Shown here piece after piece: positions 7,457 to 15,565 of a stretch of DNA of 23,584 nucleotides (positions are counted from its first letter, which is position 1; every line of letters begins with the position of its first letter). This DNA is from Akkermansiaceae bacterium UBA5689 (lineage in GTDB: Bacteria; Verrucomicrobiota; Verrucomicrobiia; Verrucomicrobiales; Akkermansiaceae): contig DIHT01000112.1 in NCBI GenBank assembly GCA_002420305.1, positions 1 through 23,584 on the forward strand, written 5' to 3'. Position numbers and translations under genes: made by a program. The notes under the pieces were generated by a model. That model was not told the DNA's origin, did not search any database, and saw nothing but the letters and a program-made list of their open reading frames with translations.

Positions 7457-8509
7457 TTATTTTGATGTCGAAACGTAGCTGGCTTGGCTCACTCCCTTAC
7501 CCACAGTCTTGGCCTTCTTTCCGAGCCAGGTCATCATTCCTCGTAGCTTGGCGCCAACCTTTTCAATACCGTGCTTCTCCTCGGTCTTGCGGATCTTGTT
7601 GAAGTTTTTGCACCCTGCCTCGAACTCTCCCACCCATTCCTTGGCGAACTTGCCACTTTCAATGGTCTTGAGCTGCCGACGCATCCGATTCTTAACCGAC
7701 TCGTTGATGATCTTCGGCCCCACCGTCACATCACCATACTCCGCAGTCTCCGAGATAGAGAATCGCATTCCAGCAATCCCACTCTCATTCATGAGGTCGA
7801 CGATGAGCTTGAGCTCGTGGAGGCATTCAAAGTAGGCCATCTCTGGCGAGTAGCCCGCTTCCACCAGCACCTCGTAGCCCGCCTTCACCAGAGCGGAGGC
7901 TCCTCCGCAAAGGACGCACTGCTCACCAAAAAGGTCAGTCACTGTTTCTTCGCGGAAGTTGGTTTCGAAGACACCCGCGCGGGTGCCCCCAATCCCCTTG
8001 GCCCATGCAAGGGCCGTCTGCTTGGCCTTTCCGGTCGCATCGTTGTCGACCGCAATCAGGGTTGGAACCCCCTTCTTCTCGACAAACTGGCTCCGCACCG
8101 TGTGCCCTGGGCCCTTGGGGGCGACCATGATAACATCAATGTCATCCGGAGTATCAATGAGATCAAAATGAACCGCAAACCCGTGGGAGAAGAGGAGGGT
8201 CTTTCCAGCCGAGAGGTTGGGAGCAATATCCTTTTCGTAGACCGAGGGAATCACGGTGTCAGGAGTCGCGACAAAAATCACATCCGCATGCTTTACCGCA
8301 TCTCCGGTATCCATGACCTTGAAGCCGAGTTTCTTGGCAACGGGACGGGATTTTGACTTGGCGTAGAGCCCGATGGTCACGTCGCAGCCACTCTCCTTGA
8401 GATTGAGAGCATGAGCGTGTCCCTGGGATCCGAATCCGATCACAGCAAGCTTCTTCCGCCGGATGGCGTTAATGTTGGCGTCCTTGTTGGTATAAATCTT
8501 GGTGGCCAT
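7457..8509 (-). CDS. ilvC: Ketol-acid reductoisomerase (NADP+), class I
   Basis: IlvC converts acetolactate or acetohydroxybutyrate to the dihydroxy acid in valine, leucine and isoleucine synthesis, using NAD(P)H and Mg2+ in the cytoplasm. The 350-residue protein has the Rossmann motif GFGSQG (residues 25-30). Metal and catalytic residues appear at Asp192 and Glu196 (TDLFGEQ), Glu228 and Glu232 (ECLHEL) and Ser253, with His109 in the SHGF motif. Its length fits the short class I enzymes. The cofactor-specificity loop reads GLYAKSKS, with Tyr where GLR is common; the two Ser residues that usually favour NADPH remain. ATG at 8509 (MATKIYTNKD) matches the family N-terminus; an in-frame upstream ATG at 8563 adds an unlikely leader. 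No ilvB, ilvN or ilvD is next to it. It lies 87 bases after the cysteine desulfurase gene. Confidence 0.96.
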   Translation of the reverse strand: MATKIYTNKDANINAIRRKKLAVIGFGSQGHAHALNLKESGCDVTIGLYAKSKSRPVAKKLGFKVMDTGDAVKHADVIFVATPDTVIPSVYEKDIAPNLSAGKTLLFSHGFAVHFDLIDTPDDIDVIMVAPKGPGHTVRSQFVEKKGVPTLIAVDNDATGKAKQTALAWAKGIGGTRAGVFETNFREETVTDLFGEQCVLCGGASALVKAGYEVLVEAGYSPEMAYFECLHELKLIVDLMNESGIAGMRFSISETAEYGDVTVGPKIINESVKNRMRRQLKTIESGKFAKEWVGEFEAGCKNFNKIRKTEEKHGIEKVGAKLRGMMTWLGKKAKTVGKGVSQASYVSTSK

Positions 8510-8596
8510 GGTGATATGGGTCAGTGGGCCGCGGAGACTGCGGTAGCGGTGAGCCCTCGTCAAGCCGCGAGGTGCGTCCCCTTCGCTGGCGGTTAA

Positions 8597-9781
8597 CTAA
8601 CTTCCGTAGACAACCACGGGCCCAACCCCGGGCGGGCCCTGCACGCTGCGAAGCTTGGCGACTGCCGCAGCCACTGCACTGGCAGCCTCTTCCACCTCTT
8701 CGTCGGTGGTGAAGAGGGAAAGAGAAATTCGCAGGCTACTCCGGGCCTTCTCATCGGAGAACCCCATGGCCTTCTGGACATGGCTGGGCTGCTGCTTTCC
8801 CGTCATACAGGCACTTCCTGCCGAACACTGAACCCCGGCCTCATCGAGAAGGATAAGCAGACCTGCCGCCTCACAGTGGTCAAAGGACGCATGAATGATG
8901 TTGGCTGCCCGGTGCTCCCGGGAGCCGTTCAGAGTCACCCCCTCGATTTCGCTTACCAAACGATCCTCGAACCGGTCCCGGCGCTGGTGCACTCCCGCGT
9001 GACCGTCCCGGTCGAGCTCTCCTTTCATAATTTCAGCAGCCTTTCCCAAGCCAATGATAAAGGGCACGTTTTCGGTGCCGCTTCGCCGCTCATTCTCCTG
9101 CCCTCCACCGCGGAGCATCGGTTCAAAGCGAAGACCCTGCCGGACATAGAGAGCTCCCACTCCCTTAGGGGCATGAAACTTATGCCCGCTCAGGGAGAGA
9201 TAGTCGACCGGTACCTCCCGAACATCCACCGGCATCTTTCCCACGGCCTGAATGGCATCGGTATGAAATGCCCAGCCGGCCTCCTTGACCACCGCACAGG
9301 CCTCGGCGACCGGATGGGTCACCCCGGTCTCGTTATTGGACCACATCACCGAGGCAAATCCCGGGCGCTCACCATCTACGAGTTCACTGAGTTGATCGAG
9401 ACTGAGACGGCCGTCGCCCTGAACACCACACATGGAGACATCATAGCCCACCGCCGCCATGGCCTCACAGGGTCGCAAAACAGCACTATGCTCGGTCGCC
9501 CCGGCAACCACCTTCGACTCCTTCCGACCCACATGGCGGGCCAGCCACTTCAAGGTCATGTTGTTGGACTCGGTCCCCCCTCCCGTGAAAACGATCTCAT
9601 CCGGGTGGGCGTTAATCAGCGCAGCGACCTGCTCCCGCGCGGTCGAAAGAGCGTCCCGGACCGTTCGGGCGGACCGGTATCCACTCGAGGGATTATGCCA
9701 ATGCTCCGTCAGGTAGGGCATCATGGCCTCTACCACCTCCGGATGAATCTGGGATGTCGCGTTGGAGTCGAGATAGATCAT
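8597..9781 (-). CDS. Cysteine desulfurase, NifS/IscS family
   Basis: This 394-residue PLP enzyme removes sulfur from cysteine as a persulfide for Fe-S cluster or thio-cofactor assembly. It opens with MIYLDSNATSQIHP, the class-typical N-terminus. Lys201 in SLSGHK is the PLP Schiff-base residue, His98 in ATEHSAV stacks on the cofactor, Asp175 in HTDAIQ contacts the ring nitrogen, and Cys325 in SAGSACMTG is the catalytic cysteine on the group I loop. ATG at 9781 is chosen from the conserved N-terminus; an upstream ATG at 9850 would overlap the dehydrogenase gene. No iscR, iscU or other Fe-S assembly gene is next to it, so whether it is the general IscS or a specialised NifS-like enzyme cannot be told. 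It lies 40 bases downstream of the dehydrogenase gene and may share its transcript. Confidence 0.94.
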   Translation of the reverse strand: MIYLDSNATSQIHPEVVEAMMPYLTEHWHNPSSGYRSARTVRDALSTAREQVAALINAHPDEIVFTGGGTESNNMTLKWLARHVGRKESKVVAGATEHSAVLRPCEAMAAVGYDVSMCGVQGDGRLSLDQLSELVDGERPGFASVMWSNNETGVTHPVAEACAVVKEAGWAFHTDAIQAVGKMPVDVREVPVDYLSLSGHKFHAPKGVGALYVRQGLRFEPMLRGGGQENERRSGTENVPFIIGLGKAAEIMKGELDRDGHAGVHQRRDRFEDRLVSEIEGVTLNGSREHRAANIIHASFDHCEAAGLLILLDEAGVQCSAGSACMTGKQQPSHVQKAMGFSDEKARSSLRISLSLFTTDEEVEEAASAVAAAVAKLRSVQGPPGVGPVVVYGS

Positions 9782-9821
9782 GGAGCTGTTCTCGAGCCCG
9801 CAACAGGAAGCGGGCGCTCTC

Positions 9822-12773
9822 TCACTTTCGCAGGAAGGCCACCAGATCACGCACCTCGCGATCAGTCATGGTCTGGAAGACCGCATCGGGCATGAGTGAA
9901 TAGGGCAGAACATCAACATGCGCGACGTCCGCCTTGCTCAAGTCAAAGCGGCCCACGTTGGAATCAAGAGTGTAGGATTCCACGGTTTCCTCTGCAATCA
10001 CCCCCAAAACCACCCGCTCATCCGTAAGTTCGAACTTAAAGTAACGGTAGCTCTCATCGATTTCTCCATCTGGATCAAGGACATGAGGCAGAAGGTAATC
10101 GAGGTCTGCGACCTCCGAAGGGTTCAGAGCCGGACCGGACAGCCCCCCCTCACCGTTCACTGCATGGCAACGCCCACAACTGTTCGAAAATACCAGATGG
10201 CCATGCTCCAGATCAGCTCCGCTGAGGTTCTCCTCAGAGAGAAGCTCACGGTAATGCGCAAATAATTCTGGCGTATTTTCCTCCGCCCGTGCGCCCTGAC
10301 TCGCCAGCCCCACCGGTTGGTCGGAGAGGCAGCTTACCTCACCAGCACTCAACGCTCGTCGGTATATGCGGACCTCATTAATCCCCCCGTTGAAAAATTC
10401 CTCTACCGAGGGGGCACCCCCGATCCAGAGCGCACCCCCGCCATCGGCAGCTACCGAACCAGCGCCGTAGGCCGCAAGATGGCCATCGACAAAAAGAAAC
10501 CGCTCGCTCTTATCCTGCGTGATACAGACGTGATGCCAGCCCCTCGTCACTCGGGTGCCCTCTACATTGGACTTCTGTCCTCCCATGAGCCAGTGGCCCT
10601 CCTCGTTGATCCAGACGCCATACCAATCTGATTTCGCCCGGGACTTGTTCACCAAAGCTGTCCATCCACGACCAGTCCCTTCAATGTAGACCCATGTGGC
10701 CAGCGAGTAGGCGTCATTTTTCCCGAAGGCAAGATCCTCCCGGTGAGCAATCTCGAAGTGATCATCTGCCCCGTCAAACTTGAAGGCCCGGCGCCCTCCT
10801 AGGGAGGCCACTACTGCAGGCCGGAAGGCCTTCTGCGGCTGGGACGCTCCACCCCACTCCTCGCTGCTACCGATATCTTCTGCTTTGAGATGTAATACCA
10901 GTCCCTTTCCGGAGACCGACTTGGCCGGCTTGGCCTTGGGTCCCTTAGGACGGGGTTTGACCGCCGCAGCCTTACCCCCTGCCTTTCTCCGGCGAGCAAT
11001 GTATTCACTAACCTTCGGTATTTTGCAGGCAGCAACAACCTCCGCGGTCCGATCCTCATCAGTCACAACCAGCGGCTCGAGGGCATACCAGATGAGTAGC
11101 GGAAGGTTATGATCACTCTTGTCCTCCACATGGCCCACCAGAGCGGTCAGGACATCCCAGCGCTTGGCGTGATCGACGCGTTGCATCGCCGAGGCGAGGA
11201 AGAGCCGAACCACGGCACTCTTGTCCTCCCTTGCCATCACCGCCCACTTCTCGAGCACCGCATCAGGAACCCGCTTATCCTCAGCAATTAACTGAATCGC
11301 CCACGCCCGGATATATTCGGCCTTGTCGTTCAGGAGGGGAGCCAGCATGACGTCTCCCAGTCCACCCACGAGCTGCAAAGTCCAAAGAGCCCGCAGGCGA
11401 CGAGCCGAGTCCTCATGTTCATCGAGAATCCTTCGCAATCCACCAAGGGTTGCCGGCTTGATTTTTCCAGCGAGAGCCCGCTCCTGCAAGAGACGTCGGG
11501 ACTGCCGGACATACCATTCGTTGGGGTGAAGATGCATCTCCACCAGTTCCTCGTCTGGCAGCTTCGTAAGATCCATTCCCACCGGGAAGCTCTGCTTTCC
11601 CCAGCTGTATCTCCAGATCCGACCGGTCTTACGGTGCAGGACCTTGCGCCCGCAGATATCAGAGTCATGCCAGTCGATGGCATAAAGGGACCCGTCTGGA
11701 CCAATCTCCATGTTAAATCCAAGCCACTGCGGATCGTTGGACATCGAGAACGTGCCCCCAAACTTTGGATCACTTGCGACATACCCGGAGCCTTTCTTTT
11801 TGATCTCATCAACTAGGACCCCATGCATATGGATATTACACATGAAGAGCTTCTTTCGGTATTTCTCGGGGAACTGGTCCGCCAGGTAGAATCGTGCACC
11901 CCCATGAGCAGAGGGATGGCGATGATCCGCAATGGTCTTAATGTCGTCGTAGACATAAGGGTTGAAGTGACGACCTGCCTGCCGGTGGTAGCGTCCGCCC
12001 TGAATGATGTGAAACATGTGCGGAATGACGCAGGCAGTGACGAACGCCTGACCGTTCTCATCAAAATCCAGCCCCCACGGATTACTGGTGCCATAGGCGA
12101 ACACCTCGAACTTTTCATTGAGGGGGTGATAGCGCCACACCCCGGCGTTGATCTTCTGGCGCTCACTATCAGGTGCACCGGGCTTGCCGACATTGGAATG
12201 AGTAAAGACCCCATGAGTCCCGTATAACCAACCATCGGGACCCCAGAGAAAACTGTTCAGGGTTTCATGGCGGTCCTGCCGTCCCCATCCATCCAGCTTG
12301 ATCTCAGGCTCGGCGTCCGGAATGTCATCGCGATTCCGGTCCGGAATAAAGAGGAGATTAGGAGGAGATCCCACCCATACTCCACCATGCCCCAGCGCAA
12401 TCCCAGTAGGAAACATGATCTTGTCCTGGAAAACCTTCCGTTCATCCATCTCACCGTCTCCATCAGTATCCGTGAGGATCACGATGCGGCCCTGTGGTCC
12501 CAAGTCGTAGAGGTCTGACCGTCTGGTCTCGTAATTGAGATTCTCGCAGAGCCAAATCCGGCCTCGCTCATCAAAGGTAAAGGCAAAGGGCTGCTGGCAA
12601 TCTGGCTCAGCAGCAAAGGCGTTTACGACAAATCCCTCGGGACTTTTCATCTTGGCGATGGCCTCATCCGGAGAAAGGTATTTGAATGCGGCCTCTTTGG
12701 GAGGCTCCGCATGGGCGAGGGACAGCAAGAGCAGACAGATCGACAGGGCTTGCGGTAGTAGGCGTGTGCTCAT
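9822..12773 (-). CDS. Secreted PVC-type dehydrogenase with HEAT, LamG and cytochrome c domains
   Basis: This is an exported protein of 983 residues with a signal peptide (MSTRLLPQALSICLLLLSLAHA). The N-terminal part (about 30-400) matches the propeller-like, putative membrane-bound dehydrogenase domain typical of Planctomycetes and Verrucomicrobia (TIGR02604 type), with GFVVNAFAAEP, FDERGRIWL and TDTDGDGEMD. A helical HEAT-like region follows (about 415-590), then a Lys/Pro/Ala-rich linker, a LamG/concanavalin A-like domain (about 623-812, with FDGADDHFEI and WHHVCITQD), and a C-terminal cytochrome c-like module with CGRCH (Cys866, Cys869, His870) and DREVRDLVAFLRK. It probably oxidises a sugar or alcohol outside the cytoplasm and passes electrons to haem; LamG may bind a polymer. 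The substrate is unknown. ATG at 12773 gives the signal peptide. It is divergent from the propeller gene at 12960. Confidence 0.9.
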   Translation of the reverse strand: MSTRLLPQALSICLLLLSLAHAEPPKEAAFKYLSPDEAIAKMKSPEGFVVNAFAAEPDCQQPFAFTFDERGRIWLCENLNYETRRSDLYDLGPQGRIVILTDTDGDGEMDERKVFQDKIMFPTGIALGHGGVWVGSPPNLLFIPDRNRDDIPDAEPEIKLDGWGRQDRHETLNSFLWGPDGWLYGTHGVFTHSNVGKPGAPDSERQKINAGVWRYHPLNEKFEVFAYGTSNPWGLDFDENGQAFVTACVIPHMFHIIQGGRYHRQAGRHFNPYVYDDIKTIADHRHPSAHGGARFYLADQFPEKYRKKLFMCNIHMHGVLVDEIKKKGSGYVASDPKFGGTFSMSNDPQWLGFNMEIGPDGSLYAIDWHDSDICGRKVLHRKTGRIWRYSWGKQSFPVGMDLTKLPDEELVEMHLHPNEWYVRQSRRLLQERALAGKIKPATLGGLRRILDEHEDSARRLRALWTLQLVGGLGDVMLAPLLNDKAEYIRAWAIQLIAEDKRVPDAVLEKWAVMAREDKSAVVRLFLASAMQRVDHAKRWDVLTALVGHVEDKSDHNLPLLIWYALEPLVVTDEDRTAEVVAACKIPKVSEYIARRRKAGGKAAAVKPRPKGPKAKPAKSVSGKGLVLHLKAEDIGSSEEWGGASQPQKAFRPAVVASLGGRRAFKFDGADDHFEIAHREDLAFGKNDAYSLATWVYIEGTGRGWTALVNKSRAKSDWYGVWINEEGHWLMGGQKSNVEGTRVTRGWHHVCITQDKSERFLFVDGHLAAYGAGSVAADGGGALWIGGAPSVEEFFNGGINEVRIYRRALSAGEVSCLSDQPVGLASQGARAEENTPELFAHYRELLSEENLSGADLEHGHLVFSNSCGRCHAVNGEGGLSGPALNPSEVADLDYLLPHVLDPDGEIDESYRYFKFELTDERVVLGVIAEETVESYTLDSNVGRFDLSKADVAHVDVLPYSLMPDAVFQTMTDREVRDLVAFLRK

Positions 12774-12812
12774 AGCACAAATTGAGTCCCTCTCGCCTCC
12801 TTCGTCAAGACA

Positions 12813-12840
12813 CACATCCCGGGGAGCAGCTCCATATGTG
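12813..12840. promoter_or_regulatory. Nested inverted repeat in a divergent promoter region
   Basis: CACAT and ATGTG flank GGAGC-A-GCTCC, forming a nested dyad 40 bases upstream of the dehydrogenase start and about 120 bases upstream of the propeller gene. Its symmetry and position would suit a regulator-binding site. No matching second copy or regulator gene is seen, so the call is tentative. Confidence 0.2.
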
Positions 12841-12959
12841 CAAAACCTGTAGACATACCGGAATTTCCAGCTCTCTCAGCACCGCTATCGCCCTCTCCCC
12901 GATAAACACCTTTTCCACTGGGCAGACCAGAATTCGAGGCTTAGCTTCGCCTTTCCGCA

Positions 12960-13850
12960 ATGAAGAATTACCGCAATCCGTTAGCCGTCAGCTCAATCCT
13001 CCTTGCTTTGAGCCTCTTCTCCATGGCTCAGGCGCCGAAGGTAGCCTGGGAGCTTGCGAAGGGCATCAAGGCTCCCGAGAGCGCCTACTATCATGAAAAG
13101 TCGGGTAACATCTACCTGTCCCAGGTCGGTGAAGGCGGTGGACTCGGTAAGGATGGAGACGGTTTGATCTCTGTTCTCAAGCCTGACGGAACGGTGGTAA
13201 ATCCGCGCTGGTTCGCGGGACTCAACGCTCCCAAGGGACTCCGCTCTACGGGAGGAGTCCTCTGGGTTGCCGATATTGACCGCTTGGTCGGGATAACCAT
13301 CGAAACCGCAAACACACTGGCGATCCATGAAGTCGCCGGAGCGAAATTTCTCAATGATGTCGCGGTGACGCCAAGGGGAACAGTGCTCGTATCCGACATG
13401 CTGGCCAGCTCCATTTACGCTCTCCAGGCCAACAAGGTGTCTCAAATTGCTTCCGGAGTTGAACTCGACAGCCCAAACGGGCTTCTCGTGAATGGCAACA
13501 CACTCTACATCGCCGGGTGGGGACGCGACATTCAGGACTCCTTTGACACTCTGACTCTGGGGCGGCTTCTCGCCATGGACCTCCGCACCCGTAAGGTGAA
13601 ACCAATAACTGCGGCAACGGTGGGAAATCTGGATGGCGTAGAGCTGGATGGAAAGGGCGGCTTCCTAGTCACTGACTGGATTGAAGGTGCGGTTCTCCAT
13701 ATCAGCGCGAAGGGAGCAGTAACCTCCGTTCTGGACCTTCCCAAGGGGTCCGCTGACATCGCCTACATCGCCAAGAAAAAGCTGCTCATTGTTCCCCAGA
13801 TGCTGGAGAACAAAGTCACCGCCTTCGATCTCTCCGGGGTTCTCAAGTAA
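12960..13850 (+). CDS. Secreted SMP-30/gluconolactonase-like beta-propeller protein
   Basis: This 296-residue exported protein has a signal peptide ending near FSMAQA (about residue 25). The mature part consists of repeated beta-propeller blades, for example PKGLRSTGGVLWVADIDR, FLNDVAVTPRGTVLVSD, SPNGLLVNGNTLYIAGW and NLDGVELDGKGGFLVTDW. This pattern is typical of the SMP-30/gluconolactonase/LRE family, whose members include metal-dependent lactonases. The Asn and Asp residues in these blade motifs (ND, PNG, LDG) are where the family's metal ligands usually sit, but I cannot assign them one by one. A structural, non-enzymatic NHL-like propeller is the alternative. The gene is divergent from the large dehydrogenase, and a sulfatase follows on the same strand after 132 bases. 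A role in sugar-acid or lactone metabolism outside the cytoplasm is inference. Confidence 0.8.
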   Translation: MKNYRNPLAVSSILLALSLFSMAQAPKVAWELAKGIKAPESAYYHEKSGNIYLSQVGEGGGLGKDGDGLISVLKPDGTVVNPRWFAGLNAPKGLRSTGGVLWVADIDRLVGITIETANTLAIHEVAGAKFLNDVAVTPRGTVLVSDMLASSIYALQANKVSQIASGVELDSPNGLLVNGNTLYIAGWGRDIQDSFDTLTLGRLLAMDLRTRKVKPITAATVGNLDGVELDGKGGFLVTDWIEGAVLHISAKGAVTSVLDLPKGSADIAYIAKKKLLIVPQMLENKVTAFDLSGVLK

Positions 13851-13982
13851 CGGGGCCACAACGCATCCGCTACTGCACGGCTCCGCCTGCGAACAACCGG
13901 GCAAACAAGACCCTGCGTGATCGTGCCTGAAGCCCATTGAATCTGATTGGTTCCTCCCGTGAGGACACTAGGCTACCATGCC

Positions 13983-15455
13983 ATGATGCGGACGCTCCTG
14001 ATTCTCACTCTCCTTCTCTGCAGCTGCGCCCCAAAACTCACCGCAGCTGATCCTTCTGAGTATAACGTCCTCTTCCTCATTTCCGACGATCTCACCTACA
14101 CGGCGCTTTCGTGCTACGGCAATAAAGTCTGTCAGACTCCTAACATTGATCGTCTCGCCGCGCGTGGGACACGCTTCACCAGAGCCTACTGCCAGGGAAC
14201 CTACTGCGGTCCCTCCCGTGCTTCTTTCATGTCAGGCTATTATCCCCATGCCACCGGAGAACTCGGTTATCGCAATCCCCGGCCGCGAATCGGAACCCGT
14301 GCGACATGGTCACAGCACTTTATCAACAACGGCTATCATGCCGCCCGCGTCAGCAAGATCTATCACATGGGGGTTCCCGGCGGAATCGAAGGCGGAGGTC
14401 ACGGCGCTGATGATGAGGCCTCCTGGACCGAGCGATTCAACAGCAAGGGTCCTGAGTGGAAAGCCCCCGGTGACGGAGAGACCCTTCAGAACAATCCCGA
14501 CGGGAAAAAACCCCCCGTAGGCGGAAACACCTTCGTCGTAGTGGAGGCCGACGGGGGCGATCTCGTCCACTCTGATGGACAGACCGCAGCCAAGGCCTGC
14601 CAGCTTATCGCAGAGCGAAAGAACTCAAAGCAACCCTTCTGGCTCGGAGTGGGCTTCGTTCGCCCACACGTTCCCTTCGTCGCCCCCCGTTCCTACTACA
14701 AGCCCTTCCTTCCCTATAGCAAGATGATCCTCCCTCCCAAGGTCAAGGACGACTGGGAAGACATCCCGAAAGCCGGCATCAATTACTGCACCAGTATCAA
14801 CATGAAAATGGACGTCCGCCGGCAGAAGAAGGCCGTCGGAGGATACTATGCCTCGGTCGCCTACATGGATGCTCAGGTAGGAAAGGTTCTTGATGCACTG
14901 GACCAATCCGGGCTTGCCGAGAAGACCATCATTATCTTCACCAGCGATCATGGATTTCACCTCGGCGAGCACGATTTCTGGGCCAAGGTCAGCCTGCGAG
15001 ACGAGTCTGCCGGCGTCCCCCTCATTATCTGCGTCCCTGGGAAAAAACCCGCGGTCTGCCATTCCTTTGTCGAACTACTGGACCTCTATCCCACCACCGC
15101 CGCCCTCTGCGGCCTCAAGGTGCCTGGGCGGCTCCAGGGGAAGGACATTTCCCGCATGCTCGAAGACCCTAAGCACGAAGTACGGGAGGATGCTTTTTGC
15201 GTGGCTCCAATGAGAAAGGGGTTTCTCCTCCGGGACCGGAACTGGGCCTATCTTCAGTATGGTGAGGAAGCTGCAGGGGGGCGGGAATTGTTCAATATGG
15301 TGAAGGATCCAGGACAATTCACCAATCTTGCTGGCAACGCTTCACATGCAGATATCACCCGAAGCTTCGAGGATCGCCTCGCCACCAAACTGAAGGCCAT
15401 CCGCACAAACGATCTGGGGATTTCCTACAAGAGACCCGGAGCCCGTAAAAAATAA
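13983..15455 (+). CDS. Exported sulfatase, iduronate-2-sulfatase-like
   Basis: This 490-residue type I sulfatase would hydrolyse sulfate esters, probably on sulfated polysaccharide, outside the cytoplasm. The N-terminus MMRTLLILTLLLCSCAPK is a signal peptide with Cys13 and Cys15 near its end, so it could be a lipoprotein. The catalytic signature is CGPSR at residues 75-79, where Cys75 would be converted to formylglycine by a separate maturase not present here. Asp35 and Asp36 (LISDDL) and Asp322-His323 (TSDHGFHLGEHDFW) are metal-site residues. The region TPNIDRLAARGTRF is typical of the iduronate-2-sulfatase subfamily common in PVC bacteria. Starts at 13983 or 13986 (tandem ATG) fit the signal peptide; a TTG at 13947 is further upstream. 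No carbohydrate transporter is adjacent. It may be transcribed with the upstream propeller gene. Confidence 0.92.
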   Translation: MMRTLLILTLLLCSCAPKLTAADPSEYNVLFLISDDLTYTALSCYGNKVCQTPNIDRLAARGTRFTRAYCQGTYCGPSRASFMSGYYPHATGELGYRNPRPRIGTRATWSQHFINNGYHAARVSKIYHMGVPGGIEGGGHGADDEASWTERFNSKGPEWKAPGDGETLQNNPDGKKPPVGGNTFVVVEADGGDLVHSDGQTAAKACQLIAERKNSKQPFWLGVGFVRPHVPFVAPRSYYKPFLPYSKMILPPKVKDDWEDIPKAGINYCTSINMKMDVRRQKKAVGGYYASVAYMDAQVGKVLDALDQSGLAEKTIIIFTSDHGFHLGEHDFWAKVSLRDESAGVPLIICVPGKKPAVCHSFVELLDLYPTTAALCGLKVPGRLQGKDISRMLEDPKHEVREDAFCVAPMRKGFLLRDRNWAYLQYGEEAAGGRELFNMVKDPGQFTNLAGNASHADITRSFEDRLATKLKAIRTNDLGISYKRPGARKK

Positions 15456-15565
15456 CTCTTATTCCTCCTACCCGCCGGAATTGATGACCGGTCGCTTCTT
15501 GCTCCTGGCTTTCGTCATGCCTAGGCTCTGCCATCACGACTTCTTTCAATGATCCCAATGCCACC

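Noticed and set aside
7571..8356. Plus-strand frame of 261 codons over ilvC
   Set aside because: It is antisense to a clearly conserved ilvC and has no recognisable motif.
8780..9895. Long plus-strand open frame of 371 codons over the cysteine desulfurase gene
   Set aside because: It is antisense to a gene with intact PLP and catalytic motifs and shows no domain of its own. Long antisense frames are expected at this GC content.
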